From: Pelotomaculum sp.
GTDB taxonomy: Bacteria > Bacillota > Desulfotomaculia > Desulfotomaculales > Pelotomaculaceae
Direction: 5' to 3'
Assembly (NCBI GenBank): GCA_018435055.1
Contig: JAHDOA010000008.1
Span: 16,293-80,292 of the forward strand
Length of the DNA: 64,000 nt
In this document: one piece after another, positions 26,155 to 35,495 of the stretch
Layout: each line of letters begins with the position of its first letter
Position numbering within the stretch: position 1 is the first letter of the stretch
Program-made: the position numbers and the translations under genes
The notes under the pieces: generated by a model
What the model saw: the letters and a program-made list of their open reading frames with translations, nothing else
Told to the model about the DNA's origin: nothing
Database searches by the model: none

Positions 26155-27426
26155 ATGTATAAAGATAACGATCCAGATATCTTAGAGACAATAGGAATTG
26201 CTGGAGAAACCCGGCCGGAAACATATATCAGGGCAAAGGCCGGGCAGGCCCGCCGGGAAAGGCTGGCAAGGATCCAACAGAAAAGAGAAAGTTTTGCAGA
26301 CTTGAATGAACTGGCCGAATTTGAAACAAAACAAGCAGAAATTTTCTTGCAGGAATGTAAAAACATCCTCAGGGACAACCTGATCGCAGGCGTTAAGACA
26401 GACTGGGCGTCTCTTTATAATGACAGGCCTTATCCCCCTTTTGTATATAAAAATCCCGCTCCCCGCTACAATCAGATCGCCAGGGAAAGGGGCGTGCCGC
26501 AAAAAAAATTTTTTTCTGAACTACTGTTCCCCTCTGTAAAAAAAGAGCGGCTGAAAAAAGAAAGCGAAGCTAAAATGGCCTACAATGTTAAATCGCAGCA
26601 ATATGAAGAGGAAAAAGCAGCGGGGGCCGCCGCTCACGAAAAAAAGAGGGAAGCCTACATGGCCGCCCAGTCAGCCTATAACAGCAAAGTTGAAGAATTA
26701 CAGTTTAATTTTGCCAAGGGACAGCCGGCCGCTGTCGAAAGTTTTACCAGGATACTCCTGAATTGCATAGAAATGCCGGACCATATCAACATCTATTTTG
26801 ACGCTGTATGCCTGCCGGGGGAAAGACAGCTGATTATTGATTGCTTGCTGCCGGCCTATTACGATTTGCCTCGCGCTATTAGCTACCAATATTACAAAGA
26901 TAACCAGGCCATAGCGCCAGTTGAAATGAGCGATCAGGATTATGACGCGTTCTACCTGAATCTCATTCAGCAAATTACCCTGACGGCGGTAAACACGGTT
27001 TTTAATGCGATACCCGCCCGGCTCGTCCAATGGGTTGCCTTTAACGGCTGGGTGGAAAACGACAAAATCGGGGACGTCCTGGAATCAAAGGCCTGCATCA
27101 TATCCTGCCGGGCGTCGAGGGATGTTTTTGCGGCCCTGGATCTTCTAAATGTCCGGCCCGCAGACAATATCCGCGAACTTGGGGGGCTGACAGCAAATTC
27201 CCTTGCAGGGGCAGAAACAATACAGCCGGTTGTTTGCCCCGAAACATTTTTCCAAACAGACGAAACAAAGCAGGATCCTGATAATGCAAAAGAAGGGCTA
27301 AAACCGCTGGCGTACCACCCGGGTGAATTCAAGATGGCAACCACAAAACTCGTAGATGAGATGATGGACCAAATAGAAAAAAACCTGCTGCAGAACGCCG
27401 GGAACAAGGATGGTACGATCCACTGA
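26155..27426 (+). CDS. Unrecognised 423-residue protein, coiled-coil plus conserved C-terminal domain
   Basis: I do not place this protein with confidence. Residues 20-190 are highly charged and helical, probably coiled coil (KKERLKKESEAKM, EEEKAAGAAAHEKKREA). Residues about 190-350 form a folded domain with VESFTRILLNCIEMPD, YDLPRAISYQYYK and a VAFNGWVENDKIGDVLESK-type segment. That pattern is reminiscent of the domain beside Mrr-like nucleases in some restriction-endonuclease annotations, but no nuclease motif is present here. Ribosome site AAGGCGGG is modest. It is upstream of the YkgJ-type gene, same strand. Confidence 0.6.
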   Translation: MYKDNDPDILETIGIAGETRPETYIRAKAGQARRERLARIQQKRESFADLNELAEFETKQAEIFLQECKNILRDNLIAGVKTDWASLYNDRPYPPFVYKNPAPRYNQIARERGVPQKKFFSELLFPSVKKERLKKESEAKMAYNVKSQQYEEEKAAGAAAHEKKREAYMAAQSAYNSKVEELQFNFAKGQPAAVESFTRILLNCIEMPDHINIYFDAVCLPGERQLIIDCLLPAYYDLPRAISYQYYKDNQAIAPVEMSDQDYDAFYLNLIQQITLTAVNTVFNAIPARLVQWVAFNGWVENDKIGDVLESKACIISCRASRDVFAALDLLNVRPADNIRELGGLTANSLAGAETIQPVVCPETFFQTDETKQDPDNAKEGLKPLAYHPGEFKMATTKLVDEMMDQIEKNLLQNAGNKDGTIH

Positions 27427-27486
27427 CCCCTCTCCATAGGCGCGAAATATGTCAGATAATTCTGCAATGTAAATCATTTCAATTTA

Positions 27487-27533
27487 CCCCACCATGTGGT
27501 ATCATAAAAGAAAGATAGTACCACATGGGGGTG
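27487..27533 (+). promoter_or_regulatory. Inverted repeat covering the ribosome site of the Cys-cluster gene
   Basis: CATGTGGTA and TACCACATG arms, extended by partial CCCC/GGGG pairing, face each other across 17 bases. The right arm includes the GGGGGTG ribosome site of the next gene, and a -10-like TATCAT lies just after the left arm. It could act as an operator or as RNA that hides the ribosome site. Confidence 0.5.
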
Positions 27534-27540
27534 ACACCGC

Positions 27541-27984
27541 GTGGAATCAATGTTGCATAATCTCGCAAAATTTTACGCAGCTCTGGACGAAGCGCTGCAG
27601 CCGTTAAAAAGAGCCTGCGGGGACTGCGGCGAATGCTGCCGGAGAGCTTCCAAGCTGCAGGTCTACCCGCTGGAGCTGCAGAACATCAGCAGGTTCGTAA
27701 AAAATGATTACTTAATAAGGAAGTTCATTGATTTCGCAAATAACAAGGTGGTTAAAATATGGGGGGATGTAGAGGGACAGTGTCCCTTCCAGGATGGAGA
27801 TCGCTGTTCAATTTACGCCGTGCGCCCGTATTTCTGCCGCGTATATGGCCCTTACAACTACCGGGGCAAAAATTTGCTCAAGGGATGCGTCTACTGCGGC
27901 CATTCCATCATCTATTTTTACAGGGAAGAACTGCCCCTTTATAATGAATTTGTGAACTACCCACCACTTAACCTGCCGGTTTGA
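27541..27984 (+). CDS. YkgJ-family cysteine-cluster protein
   Basis: A 147-residue protein with the YkgJ zinc/iron-binding cluster: CGDCGECCRR near residues 26-34, CPFQDGDRCSIYAVRPYFCRVYG near 82-104 and CVYCG near 116. Such proteins are thought to bind Zn or Fe-S centres; function is otherwise unknown. The start is GTG 27541 or ATG 27550; GGGGGTG just upstream suits the GTG. Its ribosome site lies in the arm of an inverted repeat. Confidence 0.85.
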   Translation: MESMLHNLAKFYAALDEALQPLKRACGDCGECCRRASKLQVYPLELQNISRFVKNDYLIRKFIDFANNKVVKIWGDVEGQCPFQDGDRCSIYAVRPYFCRVYGPYNYRGKNLLKGCVYCGHSIIYFYREELPLYNEFVNYPPLNLPV

Positions 27985-28048
27985 AGCGGGGGCTTCCTGA
28001 TTCTTGAACCTCTCATGACTGAAGTCACGATTCTTAGACTCCGATCAA

Positions 28049-29104
28049 TCACTGCCTTCTACCACTAAGAAGATTCATAATCCTGCTCGGAATACTGGCA
28101 AGCGGCACAAGACATTCCGCCCCGCCCAACTGGTAAGCCACCTTCGGCATGCCGAAAACAACTGAAGTGGCCTCATCCTGGGCCAGGGTCCTGGCGCCGG
28201 CCCGGCGCATGGCCAGCATACCCTCAGCCCCGTCCCCGCCCATGCCGGTAAGCATTACCCCAATCGCGTTTGCTCCCACGTATTTCGCCACCGATTGGAA
28301 AAGCACCTCAACTGAAGGGCAGTGCCCGTTGACGTTTTCTCCTTTCTGGCAGTTCACCTGGTATATTCCACCGGACCGGCGCACTTTCATATGAAGGCCG
28401 CCTGGCGCGATCAATACCCGGCCGGGCATAACCCTATCCCCTGTTTGCGCTTCCTTCACCTCCATCCTGCTGATACTGTCCAGGCTTTCAGCAAAATGCC
28501 GTGTAAAACTTGCGGGCATATGCTGCACTATGACGATGCCGGGCATGGTTGAAGGAAAGCCCTGTATAATCCGGCGTATGGCCTGGGTCCCTCCAGTTGA
28601 GGCGCCGATGGCAATGACTTTATCTGTAGACTCAGCCAGGGCATGGCTATCGACTTTGGCCGGTTTAAGCGCCGTCCGCTGATTTTTTTTCCAGGCGCTG
28701 ACGTTGACGGACGCCGCTATTTTGACCTTATCCCTTAAATCGCCCAGCATGGCGCTTAAACCGCGGGCAATATCTGTACTGGGTTTGGTAACCACTTCCA
28801 CAGCCCCCGCCTCCAGGGCCGCCAGGGTAATCTCCGCTCCTTTTTTGGTCAGGGCGCTGACCATAACCACCGGCAGGGGGTACTGCGGCATCAACCTGCG
28901 CAAGAATTCGACACCGTCCATCCGGGGCATCTCCACATCAAGGGTCAGCACATCCGGCTTAAGCTGAACAATCTTATCCCTGGCCACATAAGGATCAGAG
29001 GCTGTACCCACCACCTCGATCCGGGGATCCCCGGCCAGCCCACGGGATAAAATTTCCCTGACCAGCGCGGAATCGTCTACAACCAGCACCTTAATCTTCT
29101 TCAT
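28049..29104 (-). CDS. cheB: Chemoreceptor methylesterase CheB
   Basis: CheB removes methyl groups from receptor glutamates and deamidates glutamines. The receiver domain (1-125) carries Asp56 (LTLDVEMPRMDG). The esterase domain has the catalytic triad Ser169 (GASTGG), His195 (VQHMP) and Asp291 (GMGGDGAEG). Length 351 is normal. It is last in the operon, 68 bases after cheR. With no cheY in the cluster, this receiver is the only phosphotransfer output of CheA seen here. Confidence 0.95.
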   Translation of the reverse strand: MKKIKVLVVDDSALVREILSRGLAGDPRIEVVGTASDPYVARDKIVQLKPDVLTLDVEMPRMDGVEFLRRLMPQYPLPVVMVSALTKKGAEITLAALEAGAVEVVTKPSTDIARGLSAMLGDLRDKVKIAASVNVSAWKKNQRTALKPAKVDSHALAESTDKVIAIGASTGGTQAIRRIIQGFPSTMPGIVIVQHMPASFTRHFAESLDSISRMEVKEAQTGDRVMPGRVLIAPGGLHMKVRRSGGIYQVNCQKGENVNGHCPSVEVLFQSVAKYVGANAIGVMLTGMGGDGAEGMLAMRRAGARTLAQDEATSVVFGMPKVAYQLGGAECLVPLASIPSRIMNLLSGRRQ

Positions 29105-29172
29105 TCACGGCATCACCCCCGCTGATATTAAACAATTCTATGGCAGTCCGCAAAACGCTTTTTTCTGGTATG

Positions 29173-30003
29173 CTATATTTTCTGGTATATGGAAGGCCTT
29201 ATATATTTATACAGCCCCGATGAGCGATCCAGTGTCTCGGAATGCCCGATGAAAAGATACCCGTCAGGCGCCGTGTAGCGGTGAAACCTGTTGATCAGAT
29301 CCCGCTGTGTGTCTCTGTCAAAGTAAATCATCACATTCCGGCAAAATATCAATTGGAAAAGACCTTTAAAGGGAAAATTCTGACGGATCAGGTTTAAACG
29401 CCGGAAAAGGACCATCTTTTTTATATTTTGTTTAACCCCCCATTTTCCGTCCTTCAAGGGTTCAAAATACTTATTCCTGTAATAGATGGGGACCAGCTCC
29501 ATCCTCTCAAGCGGGTATATGCCGGCCACCGCTTTTTCCAGGGCGCTTATCGAAATATCCGTAGCCAGGATGCCAATATCCACATCATCGACATGGTTTT
29601 TGAAAAATTCGCTGATAACCATAGCGACGCTGTACGGCTCCTCGCCGGATGAACAACCGGCGCACCAGATCCTGACAGCAGGTTTCCGCTTGCCCGGCGT
29701 CCCTTCAAGAATACGCGGCAGAATATTGCCGGATAAAAAATCAAAATGTTCATTTTCGCGAAAAAAGAAGGTGTGGTTAGTGGATATCTTATCCACCAGG
29801 GTGAGCAGGGCTTTCCCGCTCGGCTCGCTAACAACATGATTATAGTAATCCTTAAAACTAAGGAAACCCCCGGTATGCAGGACCTTTTGCAGGCGGCCGA
29901 TAATCAGGGCTCTCTTTTGTTCGCCCAGTTTGATGCCAAACTTATCATACACCAGGCGGCTGATCAATTTGAATTCTTCGTCGTTAAGACTCAGCGCCTC
30001 CAT
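29173..30003 (-). CDS. cheR: Chemoreceptor methyltransferase CheR
   Basis: SAM-dependent methyltransferase that methylates receptor glutamates. It has the N-terminal helical domain (about 1-75), KISTNHTFFFRE, the SAM motif AGCSSGEEPYS and IFCRNVMIYFD. 276 residues from the ATG at 30003. The open frame begins at 30015 with a GTG inside the ribosome site, so ATG 30003 behind AGGAGG is preferred. Lies between the receptor and cheB genes. Confidence 0.94.
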   Translation of the reverse strand: MEALSLNDEEFKLISRLVYDKFGIKLGEQKRALIIGRLQKVLHTGGFLSFKDYYNHVVSEPSGKALLTLVDKISTNHTFFFRENEHFDFLSGNILPRILEGTPGKRKPAVRIWCAGCSSGEEPYSVAMVISEFFKNHVDDVDIGILATDISISALEKAVAGIYPLERMELVPIYYRNKYFEPLKDGKWGVKQNIKKMVLFRRLNLIRQNFPFKGLFQLIFCRNVMIYFDRDTQRDLINRFHRYTAPDGYLFIGHSETLDRSSGLYKYIRPSIYQKI

Positions 30004-30032
30004 CAATCTTACCACCTCCTGCAGCTACAATC

Positions 30033-30113
30033 GCGGACATTCCTCCCACTCCAGAGGAGCGCCCATCTGAGAGATATGTCCCCGCTCTGCTTTACAGATC
30101 GGGGACATTCCTC
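30033..30113. repeat. GGGGACATTCCTC-type repeats
   Basis: Between cheR and the receptor gene, GCGGACATTCCTCC, an inverted ATATGTCCCC and GGGGACATTCCTC occur within 80 bases. They resemble the GGGGACGTTCTT units at 58.3 kb, suggesting one dispersed repeat family. Confidence 0.5.
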
Positions 30114-30160
30114 GCCCCTTAAGTAATACCTGTTAGCGATGTCTTATGCACATTTTTACT

Positions 30161-33100
30161 CTAGAAATTACCGTAATCCACGTCATCCAGTGAAATTATA
30201 TCCCGTGGCTTTATTTTATCCCCGTCTAACGCCGCCGCGACCATTCGCTTTACAGCGCGACCGGATTTTTTATGGGCCGGCTGCAGGCGCCCCGGGTTAT
30301 ACTGACCTGCCGCCGCTTCGGCAACCTGCCGCTTTAGTTTGAACCTGGCGAGCATCTGCCTGACCACCTCAGACTGGCTCGACATCTCTTCGCTGGCGGC
30401 CGCAAGCTCTTCTGAGCTGGCCGAGTTCTGCTGGGTAACCTGGTCGACCTGGCCCAGGCCTTCGTTAATCTGCTCGATGCCCTGAGCTTGCTCCTTGGAG
30501 GCGGAGGCAATCTCACTGATCAGGTCGGTTACTTTGGCCGAACCGGCTACAATCCCCTCCAGCGCCCGGGATGTTTCTTCCGCTATCCTGGTCCCAACCT
30601 CGGTCTTTTTAATCGAGCCTTCGATCATCTCGGCTGTCTCCTTGGCCGCTTTGGCGCTGCGCTGGGCCAGGTTCCTTACCTCTTCGGCTACCACGGTGAA
30701 TCCTTTGCCGTGCTTGCCGGCGCGGGCGGCTTCGACTGCCGCGTTCAGGGCCAGCAGGTTGGTTTGAAAGGCGATTTCATCAATGGCTTTGATGATTTTG
30801 GAAATATTGGAGGCCGATTCGTTGATATCCGACATGGCGTTTACCATCTGGGCCATCTGCTCATTACCCCGTTCGGCGTTTGCCCTGGCTTCAACTGAGA
30901 GCTGGTTGGCCTGGGTGGCGTTCTCGGCGTTTTGCCTGGTCTGGACGTTCATCTGCTGCATAGAGGAGGTGATCTGCGCCATCGTGCCGGCCGACTCGGC
31001 AGCGCCCTGGGACAGGGCCTGGCTGGAGTCGGAAACCTGCTGCGCCCCTGTGTTAACCTGTTCGATGGCTATGGAAATCTGCCTCATTGTCTCATTTAGA
31101 TCGTCGATTGTGGTATTGAGCGCGTCTTTGATGATCGCGTAGTCACCTTTGTAATTGCCGGTAACTTCAACATCGAGGTTCCCTCTGGCGACCTCCTGCA
31201 GGCACCGGACGGCTTCTTTTTTGATGATTTCATTAAGGGCTTCCAGGGTGGTGTTAAGGGCGTTCTTGATAATGGCGTGGTCGCCCTGGTAGGTCCCCGT
31301 CATCCTGATGTCGAGGTTGCCGTCGGCCATTTCCTTCAGGCAATTCGCCGCCTCGTTGATCGGGTTGATCACGGCGTCCATCATTTTGTTGACGCCTTCG
31401 ATAATCTTCCTGTATTCGCCTTCATGTTGCCCGGCTTCAGCCCGTGTACCCAGTTTGCCTTCAACTGCGGACCCGGCCAGCATGTTGGCGTCGTCCAGCA
31501 GCTTTTGGATGGCTTCGTGCATCCGGATGAACCCGGGTACCAGATCATCATTTTCACTCCTGCGCCCTACTTTCTTATAAAACTCATAATCAGTTAAATC
31601 GCCCATGCCAACCTTGCCTACAGTCCTGTGAATGTTAACCAGTCTCTGGTATACTTCGTTAGTAGCGTTCTTTAGATCTTTCCAGGCGCCTGAGTAGTCT
31701 TTTTCCATCTTCTTACTGAGATCGTTAACAGCAATCTGACGTAGAACTGCCATCAGTTCCTCAACCGGCTCCGCCACTTCTTTCATCAGGCCGTTCATGC
31801 CGTCCACCAGCTTGCCCCAGTCGCCGGCAAAGGCCGCCGCGTTGCCACGGACTTCCAGGTTGCCTGCCCCGACTGCTTTGATCAGGCCCTCAACTTCTTG
31901 CGCCAGGCCGTCTAGCGAGTCGATGCAGGTATTCAGGTTGTTCTTGATTTCGTTGAAATCACCGTTGTAGTTGTCGGTAATCCTGGGCGGGATATCGCCT
32001 TTGGAGATCCTGTCCACGTATTCAGCCGCCATGTTCAGCGGTCCGATTACGGCGTCGAGGGTGCTGTTGACGCCCTCGACCACCTTGCGGTAGTCACCGT
32101 CATGCTTGTTCACATCAGCCCTGGTGTCGAGCTTTCCTTCCATTGCCGCCGCGGCAAGCATCCCGGCGTCTTCCACCAGGTTTTGAATGGCCTCGATCAT
32201 CCTGATAAAACCTGGTATAATTTCATCGTTTTCGCTACTCTTGCCTATTTTCTTTAAGTCGTCTAAATCAGTGAGATCTCCGTTACTGACATTAACTAAT
32301 ATCCTGTGAATGTTCGCCAGGCGGGCAATAACATCGTTGGTGGCATTCTTGAGGCCGTTCCAAATGCCGGTGTATTCCTTGACCATCTTTTGACTGATGT
32401 CATTTACCGCCATCCGCTCAAGGACCGCCATCAGCTCATCAACCGGCTCGCCCACCGCTTCCATCAGGGCGTTCATGCCGCCCACCAGTTTACCCCAGTC
32501 GCCGGCAAAGGCGTCTGCGTCACCGCGTTCATCCAACCGGCCCTCCCGCACGGCCAGGATCAGACCGTCGGTTTCTTTGAGCAAGCCGTTCACGGCGTCG
32601 ATGCAGCCGTTGAGGTTGTTCTTAATCTCATTGAAATCGCCTTTGTATTCATCGGTAATCTTCGGCGGGATGTCACCCTTGGCAATACGGTCGACATATT
32701 CAGCCGCCACATTCAGCGGAGATATTACTCCGTCCATGGCATGGTTCACGCCTCTTAAAATCTTGCGCCACACGCCGCCCGTCCGGTCCGCGTTGGCCCG
32801 CTGGTCAAGTTTTCCCTCGCTGCCGGCGCTGATGACCACTCCTACTTCGTCGACAAGTATGTGGATATTGTCAATCAGCGAGTTCAGGTTGTTCTTGATT
32901 ACGTTAAAGTCACCTTTGTACTCGTCCGTAATCTCTGGCGGGGTGTCTCCTTTAGCGATCCGGTCGATATATTCCGCCGCCATGTTCAGAGGCCCGATAA
33001 CCGCTTCCAGCATCATGTTGACGCCGTCCACCAGGTTCTTGTAATCCCCGCTGGCGGCAACACTGGCACGGGCCGAAAGGTCGCCCTCCCTGGCCTTTTC

Positions 33101-34843
33101 CACCAATTCCTGCACCGCTTTGAGGACTACTTTCTGCTCGGTGATGTCGTTAATGACACCGAAGCAGCCGATTATTTCACCTTTTTCGTTCTTTACGGCG
33201 TCGCTGCACAGTATGGCAGGGATAATCCGGTTGTCCCGCGTGCGCAGTTCCAGTTCGTTCTGCCAGGTTTTCCCGCTCATAATGCTCTTCCAGCAGTCAC
33301 GTCCGGTCGCGGCATTAACGAAGATGGCGGGCATGCCGCCGGCGGCGTTAATTGCCTCTATGCTGTACTTGAACAGCTCGGTGAACGCCTTGTTCTGAGA
33401 AAGCAGCTTGACTCCCTTTTTGTCGGTGATCACAATGGGCGCGGCGGACGCTTCCACTGCCCCCTTGATGCGCAGCATTTCTTCCGCGCGTTCCTTATTC
33501 TCCGCGGTCACGTCAATAAGTGTGTTCAGATTATTCTTGATTTCGTTAAAGTCACCGCTATAAGCTTCAGTTATTTTCGGGGGAATTTCTCCCCTGGCGA
33601 TCTTGTCCACATATTCGGCAGCCATGTTCAACGGACCGGTCACACCGTCCATGGCGTTGTTGACCCCCCTCAAGATCTTGCGCCAGACGCCGGTCGTCCG
33701 TTCGGCGTTGGAGCGCTGGGCCAATTTTCCTTCGACGCCGGCGCCGATAACCACGCCTACCTCATCTACCAGGATACCGATGGTGTCAATGCATTCGTTC
33801 AAGTTGTTTTTGATCTGGTTGAAATCACCTTTGTATTCTTCGGTGATCTTCGGCGGTGTGTCGCCTTTGCTGATGCGGTCAATATATTGGGCTGTCAGGT
33901 TGATTGGTTCCACAAAGGCGTTGATCAGGTTGTTCGTGCCGGTAAGCATCACGCCCCAACTGCCTGTGAAAGCAGCCGCATTGGCACGGGCGCTCAAATT
34001 ACCTTCCCGCACCGCCCTGTTAAGACTGTTTGTCTCTTCTACCAGTGAGTTGACTGTCTCTATCATTTTCTTAAATGAACAGGTCAGCCGCCCAATTTCA
34101 TCATCTGTTTTAACCTCCACAGCTTCGGATAAATCGCCGCCGGCAACCTTGTCGGATAACGCGACAAGGTAATCCAGCGGTTTAGTCAGTATCTTCGTAA
34201 TGATCAACCGGAAGGCAATCATCACCAGGATCAGTATAGCTAGCGAAACAAGGGCGACAGCGGTAAGAGCGCCGGAAACAATGTTGTCGGCAAGTTTTTT
34301 GGGCGCGCCAACGTACCAGATGCCGATTGTTTCTCCGTTTGAATTTTTTATGGGGGTATAAGCGGTCTGGTACTTATTGCCCACAACGTCGGCTTCACCG
34401 TAATAGTCCTGACCCTGTTTTAAGACAATATCGGCCACGTTCTCGGCAACTGGCGTCCCAACCGCTCTTTTCCCCTCGTTCATAACATTGGTGCTGACAC
34501 GTATATTGCCGCAAAAAATTGTAACCGTGTCACCGGTCAATTGACCTATCTTGTCAACAATTCCATAGTTGTCATTCATTAATGTATTGCCTTTATAAAG
34601 TTTATTCCCCTCAAGCCGCCATTCTCCAGGGTATTCTTTGTCCAGTATTTCATATCCCGTGGCCAGGTCCGTTTTGGCCTTGTCCACTGCTACTGTTTCG
34701 GCTTCCTTTTTAACCACAAAGTCAACTGATAGAATTATTGCTCCAAGCGCCACGACCAAAGTGACGGCAAATATCAGTCCAAATTTAAGCTTCATGGACA
34801 TATTGCCAAAACTCGCTACCCCACCTTCTTTTTTAGCTTTCAC
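30161..34843 (-). CDS. Giant methyl-accepting chemotaxis protein with HAMP-like repeat array
   Basis: A 1560-residue chemoreceptor, about three times the usual size. It has an N-terminal membrane helix, a Cache-like sensing domain (about 40-185), a second membrane helix, one canonical HAMP, then a long chain of HAMP-like units reaching residue 1230. Five units share a pattern close to AAEYxDRIxKGDxPPxIT and GDFNxIKNNLN, and one PAS domain (about 445-560) interrupts the chain. The signalling tip [18 protein letters not shown] is intact. It starts with GTG behind GGGGGGAG. Poly-HAMP chains are thought to relay conformational signals. It is in the operon with cheA, cheW, cheR and cheB. Confidence 0.93.
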   Translation of the reverse strand: MKAKKEGGVASFGNMSMKLKFGLIFAVTLVVALGAIILSVDFVVKKEAETVAVDKAKTDLATGYEILDKEYPGEWRLEGNKLYKGNTLMNDNYGIVDKIGQLTGDTVTIFCGNIRVSTNVMNEGKRAVGTPVAENVADIVLKQGQDYYGEADVVGNKYQTAYTPIKNSNGETIGIWYVGAPKKLADNIVSGALTAVALVSLAILILVMIAFRLIITKILTKPLDYLVALSDKVAGGDLSEAVEVKTDDEIGRLTCSFKKMIETVNSLVEETNSLNRAVREGNLSARANAAAFTGSWGVMLTGTNNLINAFVEPINLTAQYIDRISKGDTPPKITEEYKGDFNQIKNNLNECIDTIGILVDEVGVVIGAGVEGKLAQRSNAERTTGVWRKILRGVNNAMDGVTGPLNMAAEYVDKIARGEIPPKITEAYSGDFNEIKNNLNTLIDVTAENKERAEEMLRIKGAVEASAAPIVITDKKGVKLLSQNKAFTELFKYSIEAINAAGGMPAIFVNAATGRDCWKSIMSGKTWQNELELRTRDNRIIPAILCSDAVKNEKGEIIGCFGVINDITEQKVVLKAVQELVEKAREGDLSARASVAASGDYKNLVDGVNMMLEAVIGPLNMAAEYIDRIAKGDTPPEITDEYKGDFNVIKNNLNSLIDNIHILVDEVGVVISAGSEGKLDQRANADRTGGVWRKILRGVNHAMDGVISPLNVAAEYVDRIAKGDIPPKITDEYKGDFNEIKNNLNGCIDAVNGLLKETDGLILAVREGRLDERGDADAFAGDWGKLVGGMNALMEAVGEPVDELMAVLERMAVNDISQKMVKEYTGIWNGLKNATNDVIARLANIHRILVNVSNGDLTDLDDLKKIGKSSENDEIIPGFIRMIEAIQNLVEDAGMLAAAAMEGKLDTRADVNKHDGDYRKVVEGVNSTLDAVIGPLNMAAEYVDRISKGDIPPRITDNYNGDFNEIKNNLNTCIDSLDGLAQEVEGLIKAVGAGNLEVRGNAAAFAGDWGKLVDGMNGLMKEVAEPVEELMAVLRQIAVNDLSKKMEKDYSGAWKDLKNATNEVYQRLVNIHRTVGKVGMGDLTDYEFYKKVGRRSENDDLVPGFIRMHEAIQKLLDDANMLAGSAVEGKLGTRAEAGQHEGEYRKIIEGVNKMMDAVINPINEAANCLKEMADGNLDIRMTGTYQGDHAIIKNALNTTLEALNEIIKKEAVRCLQEVARGNLDVEVTGNYKGDYAIIKDALNTTIDDLNETMRQISIAIEQVNTGAQQVSDSSQALSQGAAESAGTMAQITSSMQQMNVQTRQNAENATQANQLSVEARANAERGNEQMAQMVNAMSDINESASNISKIIKAIDEIAFQTNLLALNAAVEAARAGKHGKGFTVVAEEVRNLAQRSAKAAKETAEMIEGSIKKTEVGTRIAEETSRALEGIVAGSAKVTDLISEIASASKEQAQGIEQINEGLGQVDQVTQQNSASSEELAAASEEMSSQSEVVRQMLARFKLKRQVAEAAAGQYNPGRLQPAHKKSGRAVKRMVAAALDGDKIKPRDIISLDDVDYGNF

Positions 34844-34924
34844 CGCTCTCCCCCCTCTTTAATACAAAAATATAATTTTGCACTCTATCTCCCGATATAT
34901 TTTCATGCTAGCCGTCAGCCATTA

Positions 34925-35428
34925 CTAATCCTCCCCTTTATTGAAGTCGAATAGCAGCTGGTACTCGTTTAAGAGTATTTTGACCCGCTCGCCTACCTTA
35001 CCCATGCCCTTGATAAAGCGGCTGCTCTCGCCTTTTTTGACCTTGGGCGGCGGCGCCACTTCGCTTTTGGGTATGTCCAGCACCTCCGATACCCGGTCAA
35101 CGATCATCCCCACCGACTGCTCCTCGATGTTGATCACGATGATGCAGGTGCGGTCGTCGTAATCGCGCTCTGCTACGCCGAACCGCAGGCGCACGTCCAT
35201 CACCGGGATTACTTTGCCGCGCAGGTTGATTACTCCCTTGATGTAATGGGGCATGTCCGGCACCTCTGTTATGTTCTGAATGCCAATGATTTCGGTCACG
35301 TGCCTGATCTCGATGCCATACTCTTCCCTGTTCAGAACAAAGGTTAAAAATTTGTCCTCCTGAGTGTCCTCGTCCTCCTCATACTCATCCTCCAACAGAT
35401 CATTGTTCAGTCTTTCTTTAACGCTCAA
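34925..35428 (-). CDS. cheW: Coupling protein CheW
   Basis: CheW bridges receptor and CheA. The 167-residue protein has the CheW fold (FLTFVLNREEYGIEI, VINLRGKVIPVMDVRLRFG, SVGMIVDRVSEVLDI) after an acidic N-terminal extension (LLEDEYEEDEDTQEDK). The start is TTG at 35428, nine bases after GGAGG. It sits between cheA and the receptor gene. Confidence 0.94.
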   Translation of the reverse strand: MSVKERLNNDLLEDEYEEDEDTQEDKFLTFVLNREEYGIEIRHVTEIIGIQNITEVPDMPHYIKGVINLRGKVIPVMDVRLRFGVAERDYDDRTCIIVINIEEQSVGMIVDRVSEVLDIPKSEVAPPPKVKKGESSRFIKGMGKVGERVKILLNEYQLLFDFNKGED

Positions 35429-35495
35429 ATATCCTCACCTCCGTTTGTTAATGAATGTGCGGCTTAAAGCCGCGCCTGCGTTCCCTCACGTCCCA

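Noticed and set aside
27985..28048. Possible IS605 end (GGGGGCTTCCTGATTC and following)
   Set aside because: Vaguely IS-like wording, but no hairpin set or transposase sequence to support it.
32861..34048. 395-codon open frame on the plus strand
   Set aside because: It is the antisense of the repetitive receptor gene; no ribosome site and no family features. Its length comes from the repeat codon bias.
31270..34050. Repeated DNA in the receptor gene as a mobile or CRISPR-like repeat
   Set aside because: The repetition is in frame and encodes HAMP-like protein units.
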